From Bacteroidota bacterium (GTDB lineage: Bacteria > Bacteroidota > Ignavibacteria > UBA10030 > UBA8401), in assembly GCA_020052095.1 (NCBI GenBank), contig JAGVPT010000160.1, positions 1-35,521 of the forward strand: a stretch of 35,521 bases of DNA, in the 5' to 3' direction. Position numbers and translations under genes: made by a program. This document shows, one piece after another, positions 8,267-16,911 of this stretch. Below the pieces are notes generated by a model, which was not told the origin of the DNA, did no database searches, and worked only from the letters and a program-made list of their open reading frames with translations. How positions within the stretch are numbered: the stretch's first letter is position 1; the number at the start of each line of letters is the position of its first letter.

Positions 8267-9480
8267 AACCAGTCCCTCACAAGTTTGCGGTCGCCGATAT
8301 AAATTTCATTTGGTGAATGGGGGTCAAGCGCCCATTTGATGCGCGCGACGCCTTCGGTAATTTCCTTAATGGAACCAGCGTAGCTGAGGCGCAAATGCCC
8401 CTCCATCCCGAATTCTTTTCCCGGCACAGTCACGACGAGCGCCTTCTTCAATAAAAGCTGCGAAAGCTCCACAGACTTGTTGGAGTAGGCACGGAAATCC
8501 GGCAAGCAATAATATGTGCCGTTCGGTTTCGTCACTTTGACGCCGGTGAATGAGCTTAATTCCTGCATCATCACATTCCGGTTATTTTCCAGCATCATGC
8601 GAAGGCTTTCGACTGCGCTTTGCAGTCCTGTAAGTGCACCTTCAGCCGCAGCCTGCAACAACCCAGCCGTGCATGAAGTGATCTGGCTTTGGACGTTCGA
8701 CATGATGCTCACCAATTCTTTGCTCGCAACCGCCCAGCCTATACGGAAGCCGGTCATGCCGTACAATTTCGAGACTCCATTCACCACAATAATGTGCGTC
8801 GACTCGGTATCTTTCTTTGTGTACTTGAAGCACATGGGGACGGTTTTTCCGTCAAAGACGAGCTTATGGTAGATGTCATCCATGATGAGGTAAATCCCTT
8901 TCTGCTCGCAGAACTCCACTATCTTCGCGATGAATTCTTCCGGGTAGACGACGCCAGACGGATTGTTCGGACTGTTGACGATGATGGCCTTCGTGTATGA
9001 GCTGACAGCTTTTGCAACCTCTTCCATGCGCGGATAGAATCCGCCGTCTTCCGGTGTAACAATCACCGGAACACCGTACACCATTCTTACCATTTCAGGA
9101 TAGCTGACCCAATACGGCGCAAGAATGATCACTTCGTCTTGAGGATTGACAATAGAATAGAGGATATTGAATACGGATTGCTTAGCCCCTGCTGAGACAA
9201 TTACATTTTCCGGCGCAACGATCCTGTCGTAATTCTCTTCCGTGTACTTGATCACCGCCTTTTTGAGCGACGGAATGCCGTCGGTCGGGGTGTACTTCAT
9301 GTCGGCGGTATTGAGTTTTGCCGCAGCGCTGAGAATTGCATTGATGGGAGCTTTATTTTTTGGCTCACCCGCCCCGAGGTGAACTACCGCTTCGCCTTTC
9401 TCGCGCAACACTCTCGCTTCTTCGTTCAGCTTTAATGTAGGCGACTCAGCGATTGATTTTGCAAGCTGACTGACGCTCAT
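8263..9480 (-). CDS. Pyridoxal-phosphate aminotransferase, aspartate type (second paralogue)
   Basis: A class I/II aminotransferase of 405 residues. Motifs are LGAGEPKNKAP near residue 35, KYTPTDGI, APYWVSYPEMV, NSPNNPSGVVYP with the conserved Asn, MDDIYHKL, and the PLP lysine in VNGVSKLYGMTGFRIGW (Lys238). It differs from the other paralogue at the substrate loop (GAGEPKNK against GEPDFPTP), so a different amino acid preference is possible. A strong ribosome site AAGGAGG lies 8 bases before the ATG. Overlap with pckA suggests it supplies oxaloacetate from aspartate. The exact substrate is inferred. Confidence 0.87.
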   Translation of the reverse strand: MSVSQLAKSIAESPTLKLNEEARVLREKGEAVVHLGAGEPKNKAPINAILSAAAKLNTADMKYTPTDGIPSLKKAVIKYTEENYDRIVAPENVIVSAGAKQSVFNILYSIVNPQDEVIILAPYWVSYPEMVRMVYGVPVIVTPEDGGFYPRMEEVAKAVSSYTKAIIVNSPNNPSGVVYPEEFIAKIVEFCEQKGIYLIMDDIYHKLVFDGKTVPMCFKYTKKDTESTHIIVVNGVSKLYGMTGFRIGWAVASKELVSIMSNVQSQITSCTAGLLQAAAEGALTGLQSAVESLRMMLENNRNVMMQELSSFTGVKVTKPNGTYYCLPDFRAYSNKSVELSQLLLKKALVVTVPGKEFGMEGHLRLSYAGSIKEITEGVARIKWALDPHSPNEIYIGDRKLVRDWL

Positions 9481-9555
9481 GTGACAGGCCTCCTTAGTGA
9501 TGACATACTGCCGGGTTAAAGGGAGGTACCGCGCAATTCTGGTGCCAACTTTGAT

Positions 9556-9595
9556 TACGCAGATTGACGCAGATTTAGCGCAGATGGCAGATTAA
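9556..9595. repeat. Short direct repeats ACGCAGATT in the intergenic gap
   Basis: The gap 9481-9800 holds no convincing gene. It contains three tandem imperfect 10-11 base units around CGCAGATT (tACGCAGATT, gACGCAGATT, taGCGCAGATg) at 9556-9586, followed by another CAGATT. A 67-codon plus-strand frame at 9605-9808 has no family likeness and no ribosome site and is left out. The other structure in the gap is the minus-strand terminator described separately. Confidence 0.45.
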
Positions 9596-9732
9596 TAAGG
9601 ATTATTGAGGATTTTTCGTGGACTAGTTTGCGGTCAAGGTCTTGGGCCGGATATCTACGATTCTATTCTCAACAATGCGAAGGTGCATTTGCTAATATTG
9701 GAAAAAGTCATGTCTACACGGGCAGGTAGGAC

Positions 9733-9762
9733 AAAAAAAACCGCGATCCTCAATGAATCGCG
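9733..9762 (-). terminator. Rho-independent terminator of the T9SS nuclease gene
   Basis: On the minus strand CGCGAT (9762-9757) pairs with ATCGCG (9747-9742) around a 9-base loop, followed directly by a run of eight T (complement of 9733-9740). It starts about 40 bases after the stop codon of the nuclease gene at 9801, the expected position for its terminator. The stem is short (6 bp). Confidence 0.7.
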
Positions 9763-9800
9763 CTTGGCATTACGGACAACATCTTCGAGAAGCTGTTTGT

Positions 9801-10928
9801 TTATTTAATGAGGATCAATTTCCGGGTCTCCACATAGGATCCCGCCTGCATCCGGCACAAGTAGATCCCGCTCGCAACGCCGGTGGCTTTCCATTGGACT
9901 CGAAATATTCCAGCGGACCGATTCCCCGAAACCAGCGTTTCAACTTCCTGCCCCAAAAGATTATAGATTTTCACTGTTACGTTTGAGATGGAACCGAGTG
10001 AAAACGATATTGTCGTGGTGGGGTTGAATGGGTTCGGATAATTTTGAAGTAATTCAAATCGGGGCTGAAGTTCGCCGGCGCTTGAGACGGAAGTCAAAGA
10101 AATCAGTCCAGCATTGACGGCGGCAGTGTACCAGAGGCATGCCAGATCGACAGTCGCGTCCTGAATTTGTGCCTTCGTCATTGCCCCGGTTTTCCCCCAC
10201 AGCGCTGCGTAGTATACGCTGCCGCTTGTTGAGCCTCCCGCAGTTGCCTTTGCGTAGCTGTCTGCTTGAAGAATCGAATCAACAAGGCCGTTACCATGTG
10301 TAATGTAATCAAAAGCAAAATCAATCGGCTTGGGAATAAAATGAACCTCCTGCTGGGTTACGGTTACTTGGTTCAAGTAGTTATAGGAGGTGCCAAGCAT
10401 CGTTGACTCGTACCGAGAATGAATCCCGTTATTTCCTGTCTGAGCACCGTCATAATTCGACGTGACGTGTAACGGCTGGTGTGCATCTCCCACATAGTGC
10501 CCCAGGTCGGCTGCAAATTGCAGCGCTCTCGTGCTATCTCCGCGGCGTAATGTTTGTGTCAGTGAATCGAGGGACCAGACGGTAGCCCATGGCACTACGC
10601 CGATACTCGTTACAGTGCCTAATCCGTACTTTGCGATAAGAACATTGATATCGTGCGGGAGCGTTCCCGTTTTGAACTCTGCATAGTCTTCGATGTCGAT
10701 ATAATGTTTGGTTCCTTCCGTGGGATCGGAGCCTTTGCGATTATCCGCATCGACCGAGTGGTCACTGATCCATTGCGTGTTGTTTGAGAACAAGCGCAGT
10801 GAACTCGGAAGGTGTTTCACTGCCTCCTTATTGATAACCTTGTGCGTCGACCCGCCCCAGCTCCAGGACTGCGAACAAAACAGAATAGCCGCGATAACAA
10901 CGCAGCACAGACGTCGTAGCATCTTCAT
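9801..10928 (-). CDS. Secreted S1/P1-type nuclease (zinc-dependent phospholipase C fold) with T9SS sorting domain
   Basis: A 375-residue exported protein. The N-terminus is a signal peptide (MKMLRRLCCVVIAAILFCSQSWS) with predicted cleavage before Trp24, so that the mature chain starts WGGSTH, as in S1/P1 nucleases whose N-terminal Trp binds zinc. Other likely zinc ligands are His29, Asp56 or Asp60, His74, HYVGDAHQPLH at 143-153, and His169 with Glu173. About residues 285-375 form a T9SS type A sorting domain: NYPNPFNPTTTISFSL, VKIYNLLGQEVETL, GIYLCRMQAG, KLILIK. It should be secreted and attached at the surface, cleaving single-stranded nucleic acid or phosphodiesters. A phospholipase C substrate cannot be excluded. 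Its own terminator follows at 9733-9762. Confidence 0.82.
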   Translation of the reverse strand: MKMLRRLCCVVIAAILFCSQSWSWGGSTHKVINKEAVKHLPSSLRLFSNNTQWISDHSVDADNRKGSDPTEGTKHYIDIEDYAEFKTGTLPHDINVLIAKYGLGTVTSIGVVPWATVWSLDSLTQTLRRGDSTRALQFAADLGHYVGDAHQPLHVTSNYDGAQTGNNGIHSRYESTMLGTSYNYLNQVTVTQQEVHFIPKPIDFAFDYITHGNGLVDSILQADSYAKATAGGSTSGSVYYAALWGKTGAMTKAQIQDATVDLACLWYTAAVNAGLISLTSVSSAGELQPRFELLQNYPNPFNPTTTISFSLGSISNVTVKIYNLLGQEVETLVSGNRSAGIFRVQWKATGVASGIYLCRMQAGSYVETRKLILIK

Positions 10929-10940
10929 CTCTTTCAGGAA

Positions 10941-12038
10941 TTATTGAACCCTTATTTTCTTTCGTCGAAGAACGGCAATTGCTTTCTGCGCAGTCTCGTG
11001 CGTCTCAAATGAGAGACGGAAGGTACCACCCTGCCCTTCGCGAATCTTCACCAATTCAATATCGCTGATATTTATCCGTCTGTCAAACAACGCCGCCGTG
11101 ATCTGTGCCAAGACTCCAGGCTTATCATTCACCCACACATAAATGTCATGCGTTGGATGGAGAAATCCTTTCGAATTCTTCGGAATAGAATCCCTAAAAG
11201 ATTTTGCGCGCATGAATTTCTTCCTAATGCGGGAAAGAGATTCTTCCAAAAGATCCTTGTCAAATTGTCTAAGCGCCTTCGCCAACTCCCTCAGGGTTTG
11301 TCTGACGTCGCTTTTATTATATTTCAAAATGTCTTTCCATATCGGGAACGGACTTGAGGCGATTCGTGTCATGTCCCGAAATCCTCCGGCAGCGAGCTGT
11401 AGAAACGCCGGGTTGTGTTCGTTCTTTTGAGCGGCAAGATTCATCATGCTCACTGCTATGAGCTGCGGCAGATGGCTGATCGCGGCAGCGACGCGGTCAT
11501 GTTCCCGCGCGTCCATGACCAGTATCCGTGCACCGATTTTTTTCAATAGAAGAATGAGCGGCTGAATGTTATTTCTTTTCTGTAGGGGGCACAAAACGTA
11601 CACCGCATTTTGGAAGAGAAGCGGATCGGCGTGCTCAATACCGCTCCCTTCCGATCCTGCCATCGGGTGACCGCCAATGAAAATTCCCCGTGACGAGAAA
11701 TATTGTTTCGCTTGCGAATGCACAACCCCCTTGACACTGCCGACATCCGTAACAATTGTATGGCGTTGGACAAAACGGGAGATTGCGGGTAGAAGCTCCA
11801 GGATTGATTCAACCGGCGTGCACATGAATACAATATCTGCGCCGGAGGCAGCATCCGCGAGCGATGAAGCGGCGGCATCGATTGCATTGCGCTTGCGAGC
11901 CCGGCGCATGACGGCGGGTGAATCGAAGCCGACAACTGTCGCTCGTGCTATATTCTGCTTAATTGCGAGACCGAGCGATCCGCCGATAAGGCCGAGACCG
12001 ATGATCGAAATTACGGAATGATGTCGTTTGATAGGCAT
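10941..12038 (-). CDS. tyrA: Prephenate (or arogenate) dehydrogenase with C-terminal ACT domain
   Basis: It oxidatively decarboxylates prephenate to 4-hydroxyphenylpyruvate on the tyrosine branch. The 365-residue protein has an NAD-binding Rossmann motif GLGLIGGSLG at 14-23, TDVGSVKG at about 97-104, and GGHPMAGSEGSGIEHA with the catalytic His124. The C-terminal 65 residues (YVWVNDKPGVLAQITAAL...) are an ACT domain, normally the site of feedback control by tyrosine. It is downstream of aroF on the same strand with a 91-base gap that holds an inverted repeat array. Cofactor and prephenate-versus-arogenate preference cannot be read with certainty. Confidence 0.92.
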   Translation of the reverse strand: MPIKRHHSVISIIGLGLIGGSLGLAIKQNIARATVVGFDSPAVMRRARKRNAIDAAASSLADAASGADIVFMCTPVESILELLPAISRFVQRHTIVTDVGSVKGVVHSQAKQYFSSRGIFIGGHPMAGSEGSGIEHADPLLFQNAVYVLCPLQKRNNIQPLILLLKKIGARILVMDAREHDRVAAAISHLPQLIAVSMMNLAAQKNEHNPAFLQLAAGGFRDMTRIASSPFPIWKDILKYNKSDVRQTLRELAKALRQFDKDLLEESLSRIRKKFMRAKSFRDSIPKNSKGFLHPTHDIYVWVNDKPGVLAQITAALFDRRINISDIELVKIREGQGGTFRLSFETHETAQKAIAVLRRKKIRVQ

Positions 12039-12063
12039 GGTTCTGGTGATCGATGCGGGGAAA

Positions 12064-12129
12064 AGGGATAAGGGAAGGAAACAACGAAGCGAAAAATTTC
12101 ATCCCTTATCCCTCTTCCCTCATCCCTTC
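12064..12129. repeat. Inverted short-period array between aroF and tyrA
   Basis: GGGATAAGGGA at 12065-12075 and TCCCTTATCCC at 12102-12112 pair perfectly (12 bp with the flanking A-T), loop 26 bases. The right side continues as a purine-rich 6-8 base period array on the minus strand (GAAGGGATGAGGGAAGAGGG) that starts immediately after the aroF TAA (12130-12132). It may lower read-through into tyrA or simply be a repeat insertion. Confidence 0.6.
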
Positions 12130-13146
12130 TTAAGAAACGTTTCTTCCAATCGCTTCCGCGATAATGCGGATTTGTTTCATCAATTCGTCGAACTGATCGG
12201 GAAAGAGCGACTGCGCCCCGTCGGACTTTGCGTGGTCGGGATCGTTGTGCACCTCAACCATGATCCCATCTGCGCCGGCTGCGACCGCAGCGCGCGCCAT
12301 CGGTATCACTTTGTCGCGGATGCCAATACCGTGCGATGGGTCTGCGACGATCGGCAAATGGCTCTTGGCATGAATAACTGGAATTGCGCTGATGTCCATC
12401 GTATTGCGCGTCGCGGTTTCGAAAGTTCGAATTCCACGCTCACACAATATCACCTGTTTGTTGCCTCCGGAAAGAACATATTCGGCAGACATGAGCCACT
12501 CTTCGATTGTCGCGGAGAGGCCGCGCTTTAGCATAACGGGCTTCGATGACTTGCCGAGCTCTTTTAGAAAATTGAAGTTCTGCATGTTGCGCGCGCCGAT
12601 CTGAAGAACGTCCGCATACTTTTCCACGAGGTCAATTTGATTGGAGTCCATCACCTCAGTGATGACAAGGAGTCCGAATTTATCGGCGGCGCTTCGCATG
12701 AGCTTCAGGCCTTCCTCACCCATTCCCTGAAATGAGTAGGGCGACGTGCGCGGCTTGAACCCTCCGCCGCGGAGGAATTTTGCGCCATGTTTAGCCACCT
12801 GCTCCGCAATAGCGAATATCTGCTCCTCACTTTCGACGGCACATGGGCCAGCCATCACGACTATTTCTTTTCCGCCGATCTTAACTCCTTTGATATCAAA
12901 GACGGAATTTTCCGGTTTGAACGACCGGCTCGCGAGTTTAAACGGCTCTGTAACACGATATACATGCGCGACACCGGGCAAAAGCTCCAACTGCCGCGTG
13001 TCGAAATCCGGTTTAACGCCGATTGCGCCCAACACGGTTTGATTGACGCCGGTCGACCGGTGCACGTCGAATCCGAAATCGTGCAGCACTTTTATGATTC
13101 GTTCAACGTCTTGTTCTGTCGCATGCTGCTCGAGTACAACGACCAT
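12130..13146 (-). CDS. aroF: 3-deoxy-7-phosphoheptulonate synthase (DAHP synthase, type I-beta)
   Basis: First step of aromatic amino acid synthesis: erythrose 4-phosphate plus PEP gives DAHP. The 338-residue protein has an N-terminal ferredoxin-like regulatory domain (about residues 1-68), as in Thermotoga-type DAHP synthases, then the barrel with AGPCAVES at 99-106, [18 protein letters not shown] at 124-141, and the late ADPSHGIG motif. The N-terminal domain is the usual site of feedback inhibition in this class. A good ribosome site (AGAAGGA, 8 bases upstream) supports the ATG. It is followed by tyrA, fitting a tyrosine-directed unit. The symbol follows common use for this class. Confidence 0.93.
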   Translation of the reverse strand: MVVVLEQHATEQDVERIIKVLHDFGFDVHRSTGVNQTVLGAIGVKPDFDTRQLELLPGVAHVYRVTEPFKLASRSFKPENSVFDIKGVKIGGKEIVVMAGPCAVESEEQIFAIAEQVAKHGAKFLRGGGFKPRTSPYSFQGMGEEGLKLMRSAADKFGLLVITEVMDSNQIDLVEKYADVLQIGARNMQNFNFLKELGKSSKPVMLKRGLSATIEEWLMSAEYVLSGGNKQVILCERGIRTFETATRNTMDISAIPVIHAKSHLPIVADPSHGIGIRDKVIPMARAAVAAGADGIMVEVHNDPDHAKSDGAQSLFPDQFDELMKQIRIIAEAIGRNVS

Positions 13147-13179
13147 TGTTTCTATCCTTCTGGGTTTGTTGGGTGGTTA

Positions 13180-13256
13180 GTTCTTTGTTCTTAGTCCGTA
13201 GTCCGTTGTCTCTGACACTGATTACTGTCTACTGATAACTGAAAACTGTTTACGGC
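13180..13256. repeat. Short-period ACTG/AGTCC-type array after lptB
   Basis: The gap between aroF and lptB carries degenerate 7-10 base repeats; on the plus strand these read TTAGTCCGTAGTCCGTTG, then ACTGATTACTGTCTACTGAT and AACTGAAAACTG. On the minus strand the array starts 2 bases after the lptB TGA. The first 15 bases including that stop, TGAGCCGTAAACAGT (complement of 13245-13259), recur with one change at the gcvT stop (complement of 31238-31252). Confidence 0.7.
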
Positions 13257-14069
13257 TCACTCATACCTATCCAACTTAAAACTCTCACCCAGGTACAACT
13301 TCCGCGCTTCGGGGTCGTTCGCGAGATACTCGGCAGTTCCTGCCTTCAATATCTTCCCCTCAAACAACAAGTAGGAGCGGTCGGTGATCGAAAGTGTTTC
13401 GTGCACGTTATGGTCTGTGATAAGAACGCCAATGCCTCGCGAGCGCAGTCCGGTGACGATTCTCATGATCTCTTCCACCGCGATCGGGTCGATGCCGGCA
13501 AACGGCTCGTCGAGCAGAATGAACTTCGGGTCGGTGGCAAGGGCGCGCGCTATTTCCGTTCTACGCCGCTCGCCGCCTGACAGAACATACCCTTTGCTCT
13601 TTGCCAGGTGCGCCAATCCGAATTCTTCAAGCAAATGGTCGCATCGCACAGCCTGATCCGTTGGTAAAAGCGTCGTCATCTGCAACACCGAGAGCACATT
13701 CTCGCGCACGGTCATCGTACGAAAGACAGAAGGTTCCTGTGGAAGATAGCCAACACCCGCGCGAGCTCGCTTATACATCGCCATGCGGGTAATATTCTTA
13801 TCATCGAGATACACATCACCCTTATTTGGCCGGATCATTCCTACGATCATATAGAATGTGGTCGTCTTCCCGGCGCCGTTCGGGCCGAGCAAGCCGACAA
13901 TCTCTCCTTGCTGAACGTGCACCGAAACATTATTCACGACCGCTCTCTTTTTATAGAGCTTCAGAAGATTGTCAGCGCGAAGGATTTTTCGGGTATTATC
14001 AACCTGAGTGCCGTTGCCTCCACCTGGCCCGGCAGCCGGATCGACAAATATATTTTGCGCGTCTGTCAT
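13257..14069 (-). CDS. lptB: LPS export ABC transporter ATP-binding protein LptB
   Basis: The cytoplasmic ATPase that powers extraction of lipopolysaccharide from the inner membrane with LptF and LptG. At 270 residues it is about 28 longer than E. coli LptB; the extra is a Gly/Asp-rich N-terminal extension (FVDPAAGPGGGNG). Walker A is GPNGAGKTT at 62-70, the Q-loop YLPQEPSVFR at 108-117, signature LSGGERRR at 163-170, Walker B FILLDEP at 183-189, and the switch His220. YLPQEPSVFR and LSGGERRRTEIARALA are characteristic of LptB. The start overlaps the upstream OstA-type gene by four bases. LptF and LptG are not in the window. Confidence 0.95.
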   Translation of the reverse strand: MTDAQNIFVDPAAGPGGGNGTQVDNTRKILRADNLLKLYKKRAVVNNVSVHVQQGEIVGLLGPNGAGKTTTFYMIVGMIRPNKGDVYLDDKNITRMAMYKRARAGVGYLPQEPSVFRTMTVRENVLSVLQMTTLLPTDQAVRCDHLLEEFGLAHLAKSKGYVLSGGERRRTEIARALATDPKFILLDEPFAGIDPIAVEEIMRIVTGLRSRGIGVLITDHNVHETLSITDRSYLLFEGKILKAGTAEYLANDPEARKLYLGESFKLDRYE

Positions 14070-15337
14070 AGATTTTTAATACTAGGAAATATTGACTTCA
14101 GCGAAGGTCGGTCGTTCCTCAACAGGAATCCGTCAAGATTGTACGATCCCTCCTTCTTCGAAACCATGTTTTCAGGATAGTACGTTCCCTCTATCCCCTT
14201 TACGATGCGGATGATGTCGATCTTCCCGCTCACAAAGGTCATCGTAATAGCGTCACCAGTTGTCTTGTTGCAGCCGTTTGGCTCCTTGCCATCGTATAAA
14301 TAGTAGAGGCTGGTCGCATTCCGGTCGACGATCATCTCTCGAAGTTTGTCGTCCGCAAAGTGCATTTCGATCTTTCTGCCGGTAAGTTGATTGTAGCGCC
14401 AAGTGTATGCGCTATCACTTCGTGAGAGCGCAAACGCCCTCCCTACGATGATGGCTTTCTGCAATTTATTGTGCACAAGCCGAAGCGAAATCGAATCACC
14501 CGTTGCTTGATTATCTTCATACCATACCACCGGCTGCTGCCGTAATTCGATAAACTCGTCCTTTGTGAAGTACTTCGCCCACCCGCACCGGACGGCCAAA
14601 GGTCCTCGCACCATTGCAACGCTGTCAGTCGCAACCAATTTCTTGATCGAATCGTCATACGACTCCATCACAAGACTCTTCACCGCGAACGTATCAATTT
14701 CACCATTTGCCGAAGTATCGATTTGCATCAGGCGTGGCTGCTGTGTGATCCTGCTGTATCGGGCATCGTCGAAATGCTCAAGGTACTCGCCAAACAACTG
14801 GACATTGTTGGCAGCATTGACGACCTTCACATTCCGCACGGCGATGGACTTCCGTTCCTTCTCAAAATACGTCAGCTCATCGCTGAAGATTGTCGTGGTG
14901 GAATCAATCACGCGGACATGCGAATGAAAGAATGCCCTTTTCTCTTCCGTGAAGTACGTTCCAAAATCGGCCAGAAGCACGACATGTTTCGTCTCTAAAC
15001 GGACGCCGCCTTCGCATACGGCCTTTTTTGTATCGCCGAAATACATCCCCTTCTTTGCCGTCAGCGTTACCGTGTCCCGAACAACTTTTACTTTCCCGAT
15101 CAATTCAACTTCGTTTTTTGCAAGGTGCTGCACGGCACGCTCGCACCACACCCGAACGCTTCCTTGTATCAGGTGAACGTTACCGGTGAACTCGCGGACA
15201 TCTTCTCCATTTACGCTTTTGCCGACGAAAACATCGGCGTTCTTCAAGATGATAAGGTCCTTCTCCTGCGCGGAGAGACTGGACACGGAAAGAACGAGAA
15301 TAAGACAAAACAGAATTACGAGCAGAACAGATTTCAT
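14066..15337 (-). CDS. OstA/LptA-like periplasmic LPS transport protein
   Basis: A 423-residue exported protein with a signal peptide (MKSVLLVILFCLILVLSVSSLSAQ). The mature part is a long beta-jellyroll repeat of the OstA type: FTGNVHLIQGSVRVWCERAV, then VELIGKVKVVRDTVTLTAKKG and AVCEGGVRLETKHVVLLAD, in which each repeat places a GNV/GKV turn before a strand pair. Such proteins form the periplasmic bridge for LPS between LptC and LptD. It is more than twice the length of E. coli LptA (185), as is common in this phylum, with the later repeats more divergent. It lies between lptC and lptB, which fixes its role well. Confidence 0.85.
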   Translation of the reverse strand: MKSVLLVILFCLILVLSVSSLSAQEKDLIILKNADVFVGKSVNGEDVREFTGNVHLIQGSVRVWCERAVQHLAKNEVELIGKVKVVRDTVTLTAKKGMYFGDTKKAVCEGGVRLETKHVVLLADFGTYFTEEKRAFFHSHVRVIDSTTTIFSDELTYFEKERKSIAVRNVKVVNAANNVQLFGEYLEHFDDARYSRITQQPRLMQIDTSANGEIDTFAVKSLVMESYDDSIKKLVATDSVAMVRGPLAVRCGWAKYFTKDEFIELRQQPVVWYEDNQATGDSISLRLVHNKLQKAIIVGRAFALSRSDSAYTWRYNQLTGRKIEMHFADDKLREMIVDRNATSLYYLYDGKEPNGCNKTTGDAITMTFVSGKIDIIRIVKGIEGTYYPENMVSKKEGSYNLDGFLLRNDRPSLKSIFPSIKNL

Positions 15338-15384
15338 TTCCTTACACCGTACTCCTTATGTCTCGTTTCTGCCGTCTCAGAGCA

Positions 15385-15924
15385 CTATTGCGGCTTTGCT
15401 GTGCCGGTGACTCTGAATATTTTGTAATTCTTCAGATTTTGGTCGGACTCGAATCCATGCCCCTGCAGCTTCTCTTTCGGGGATGTGATTTTCACAAAGT
15501 CGTTCGAGTGGATAAGTTGTCGGGCGTTATCCCAAAAGAGCTTGTCCGTCTCCACAACCACGCCGCTGTCCGACACGACGACAACGTTCCCGATCGCTTC
15601 CAGATTGTTCGTCGACTCGTCGACTTTTCCCGTTAACGACGTCAAGACAGAGGAATGGTTTCCGGCCTCGTCAAAGAAATCAAGATGCACGCCATTGTCG
15701 AGCATCGTTTGCCTCGACGCCTCAAATGCGGAGAGGTGTCCCGCTTTCAGGATCGCTTTAACGATCCCGGAATCTGTGAACGTTACAGTGGTGTTCCAGC
15801 TTTCCTGAGTGGGGAGCGTGGCGCTCGACACGCCGCCAAGGACGGAGGGTTTGATCTTTTCTTCACAACCGTTCGTAAGTAACAGGATAGACACGAGAAA
15901 AAAAAGAATTCTGATGTTCACCAT
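15385..15924 (-). CDS. lptC: LPS export periplasmic protein LptC (lipoprotein-like)
   Basis: LptC accepts LPS from the LptB2FG transporter and passes it to LptA. The 179-residue protein starts with a hydrophobic leader ending LLTNGC, a lipobox that would lipidate Cys20; E. coli LptC has a transmembrane anchor instead. The body contains FTDSGIVKAILKAGHLSAFE, LDFFDEAGNHSSVLTSLTGKVDESTNNLEAIGNVVVVSDSG and ETDKLFWDNARQLIHSNDFVKI, matching the LptC/YrbK jellyroll. The ATG is one base after the kdsD TGA and lptA follows after 47 bases, so it is within the operon. Confidence 0.9.
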   Translation of the reverse strand: MVNIRILFFLVSILLLTNGCEEKIKPSVLGGVSSATLPTQESWNTTVTFTDSGIVKAILKAGHLSAFEASRQTMLDNGVHLDFFDEAGNHSSVLTSLTGKVDESTNNLEAIGNVVVVSDSGVVVETDKLFWDNARQLIHSNDFVKITSPKEKLQGHGFESDQNLKNYKIFRVTGTAKPQ

Positions 15925-15925
15925 A

Positions 15926-16909
15926 TCATCCTTGTTCCCGTGTTGCCAAACCGGCCTTCACCAGATCGTGGAGATGCACCATGCCGACAGGATGATGATC
16001 CTCATCCACGATGATCAACTGTGTAATGTTGAAATTCTCCATTTCTCGCAGCGCGGTCGCAGCCAACGCGCCGAGCAAAATAGTTTTCGGTTTCCTGGTC
16101 ATCACTTGATCGGCGGTGACGCTGGAGACATCCGTTGTTCCCTGGAGAAGCCGGCGCAAGTCGCCATCGGTGATAATGCCGCAGAGCTTTCCCTTCTCGT
16201 CCACGACGCACGTGGCGCCCAAACGCTTTGTCGTCATCTCGAGAATCGAGTCCCTCAGACTTGTCGATAGGGAGACTATAGGAATGTGCGTCCCGCTCGT
16301 CATCAATTCCTCGATCTTCAACAGCAAGCGCTTGCCAAGATTTCCGCCAGGATGAAACATGGCAAAATCTTCTTTGCTGAAATTTCTTTTCTCCAACAAG
16401 GTGATCGCCAGCGCGTCCCCCATCACCAGCGTCGCGGTCGTCGAAGAAGTCGGCGCCAGGTCGAGGGGGCATGCTTCTTCTGCGACCGAAATATCGAGAA
16501 CAACGTCAGACTCTTTTCCGATCGGCGAGTTCAACGTGCCGAGCATTGAAATAACCGGAACGCCGATGCGTTTGAACATCGGAATGAGTTGACGAATCTC
16601 CTGCGTATCGCCGCTTTTAGAAATACAGATGACGACGTCTTCTCCACGCACCATTCCCAGGTCTCCGTGCACCGCGTCCGACGGATGGAGAAAGATCGCG
16701 GGTGTGCCGGTGGAATTCATTGTGGCGACAATTTTCCTCGCGATAATGCCCGATTTGCCCATACCTGTAATGACAATGCGACCCTTTGCCTCGAAGATAA
16801 TCTGCACAGCCTGCGCAAACGATCCATTGATCTTGTCTACGAGCGCGGCGACCGATTGTGCCTCGATACGGATCACCTGCTTCCCTTTTTCAATTTCGAA
16901 TGATTGCAT
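15926..16909 (-). CDS. kdsD: Arabinose-5-phosphate isomerase (KpsF/GutQ family)
   Basis: It converts ribulose 5-phosphate to arabinose 5-phosphate, the precursor of Kdo. The 327-residue protein has an N-terminal SIS sugar isomerase domain with GMGKSG at 49-54, HPSDAVHGDLGM at 75-86 with the likely catalytic His81, and SKSGDT at 97-102. Two CBS domains follow (about 205-325; TDGDLRRLLQ, then HHPVGMVHLHDLVKAG). Architecture and length match KdsD. It lies two bases before the unknown 265-residue gene's end and one base before lptC, so the LPS role is well supported by context. Confidence 0.95.
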   Translation of the reverse strand: MQSFEIEKGKQVIRIEAQSVAALVDKINGSFAQAVQIIFEAKGRIVITGMGKSGIIARKIVATMNSTGTPAIFLHPSDAVHGDLGMVRGEDVVICISKSGDTQEIRQLIPMFKRIGVPVISMLGTLNSPIGKESDVVLDISVAEEACPLDLAPTSSTTATLVMGDALAITLLEKRNFSKEDFAMFHPGGNLGKRLLLKIEELMTSGTHIPIVSLSTSLRDSILEMTTKRLGATCVVDEKGKLCGIITDGDLRRLLQGTTDVSSVTADQVMTRKPKTILLGALAATALREMENFNITQLIIVDEDHHPVGMVHLHDLVKAGLATREQG

Positions 16910-16911
16910 GT

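Noticed and set aside
9605-9808. 67-codon plus-strand frame in the gap before the nuclease gene
   Set aside because: No family likeness or ribosome site, and it runs through the minus-strand terminator.
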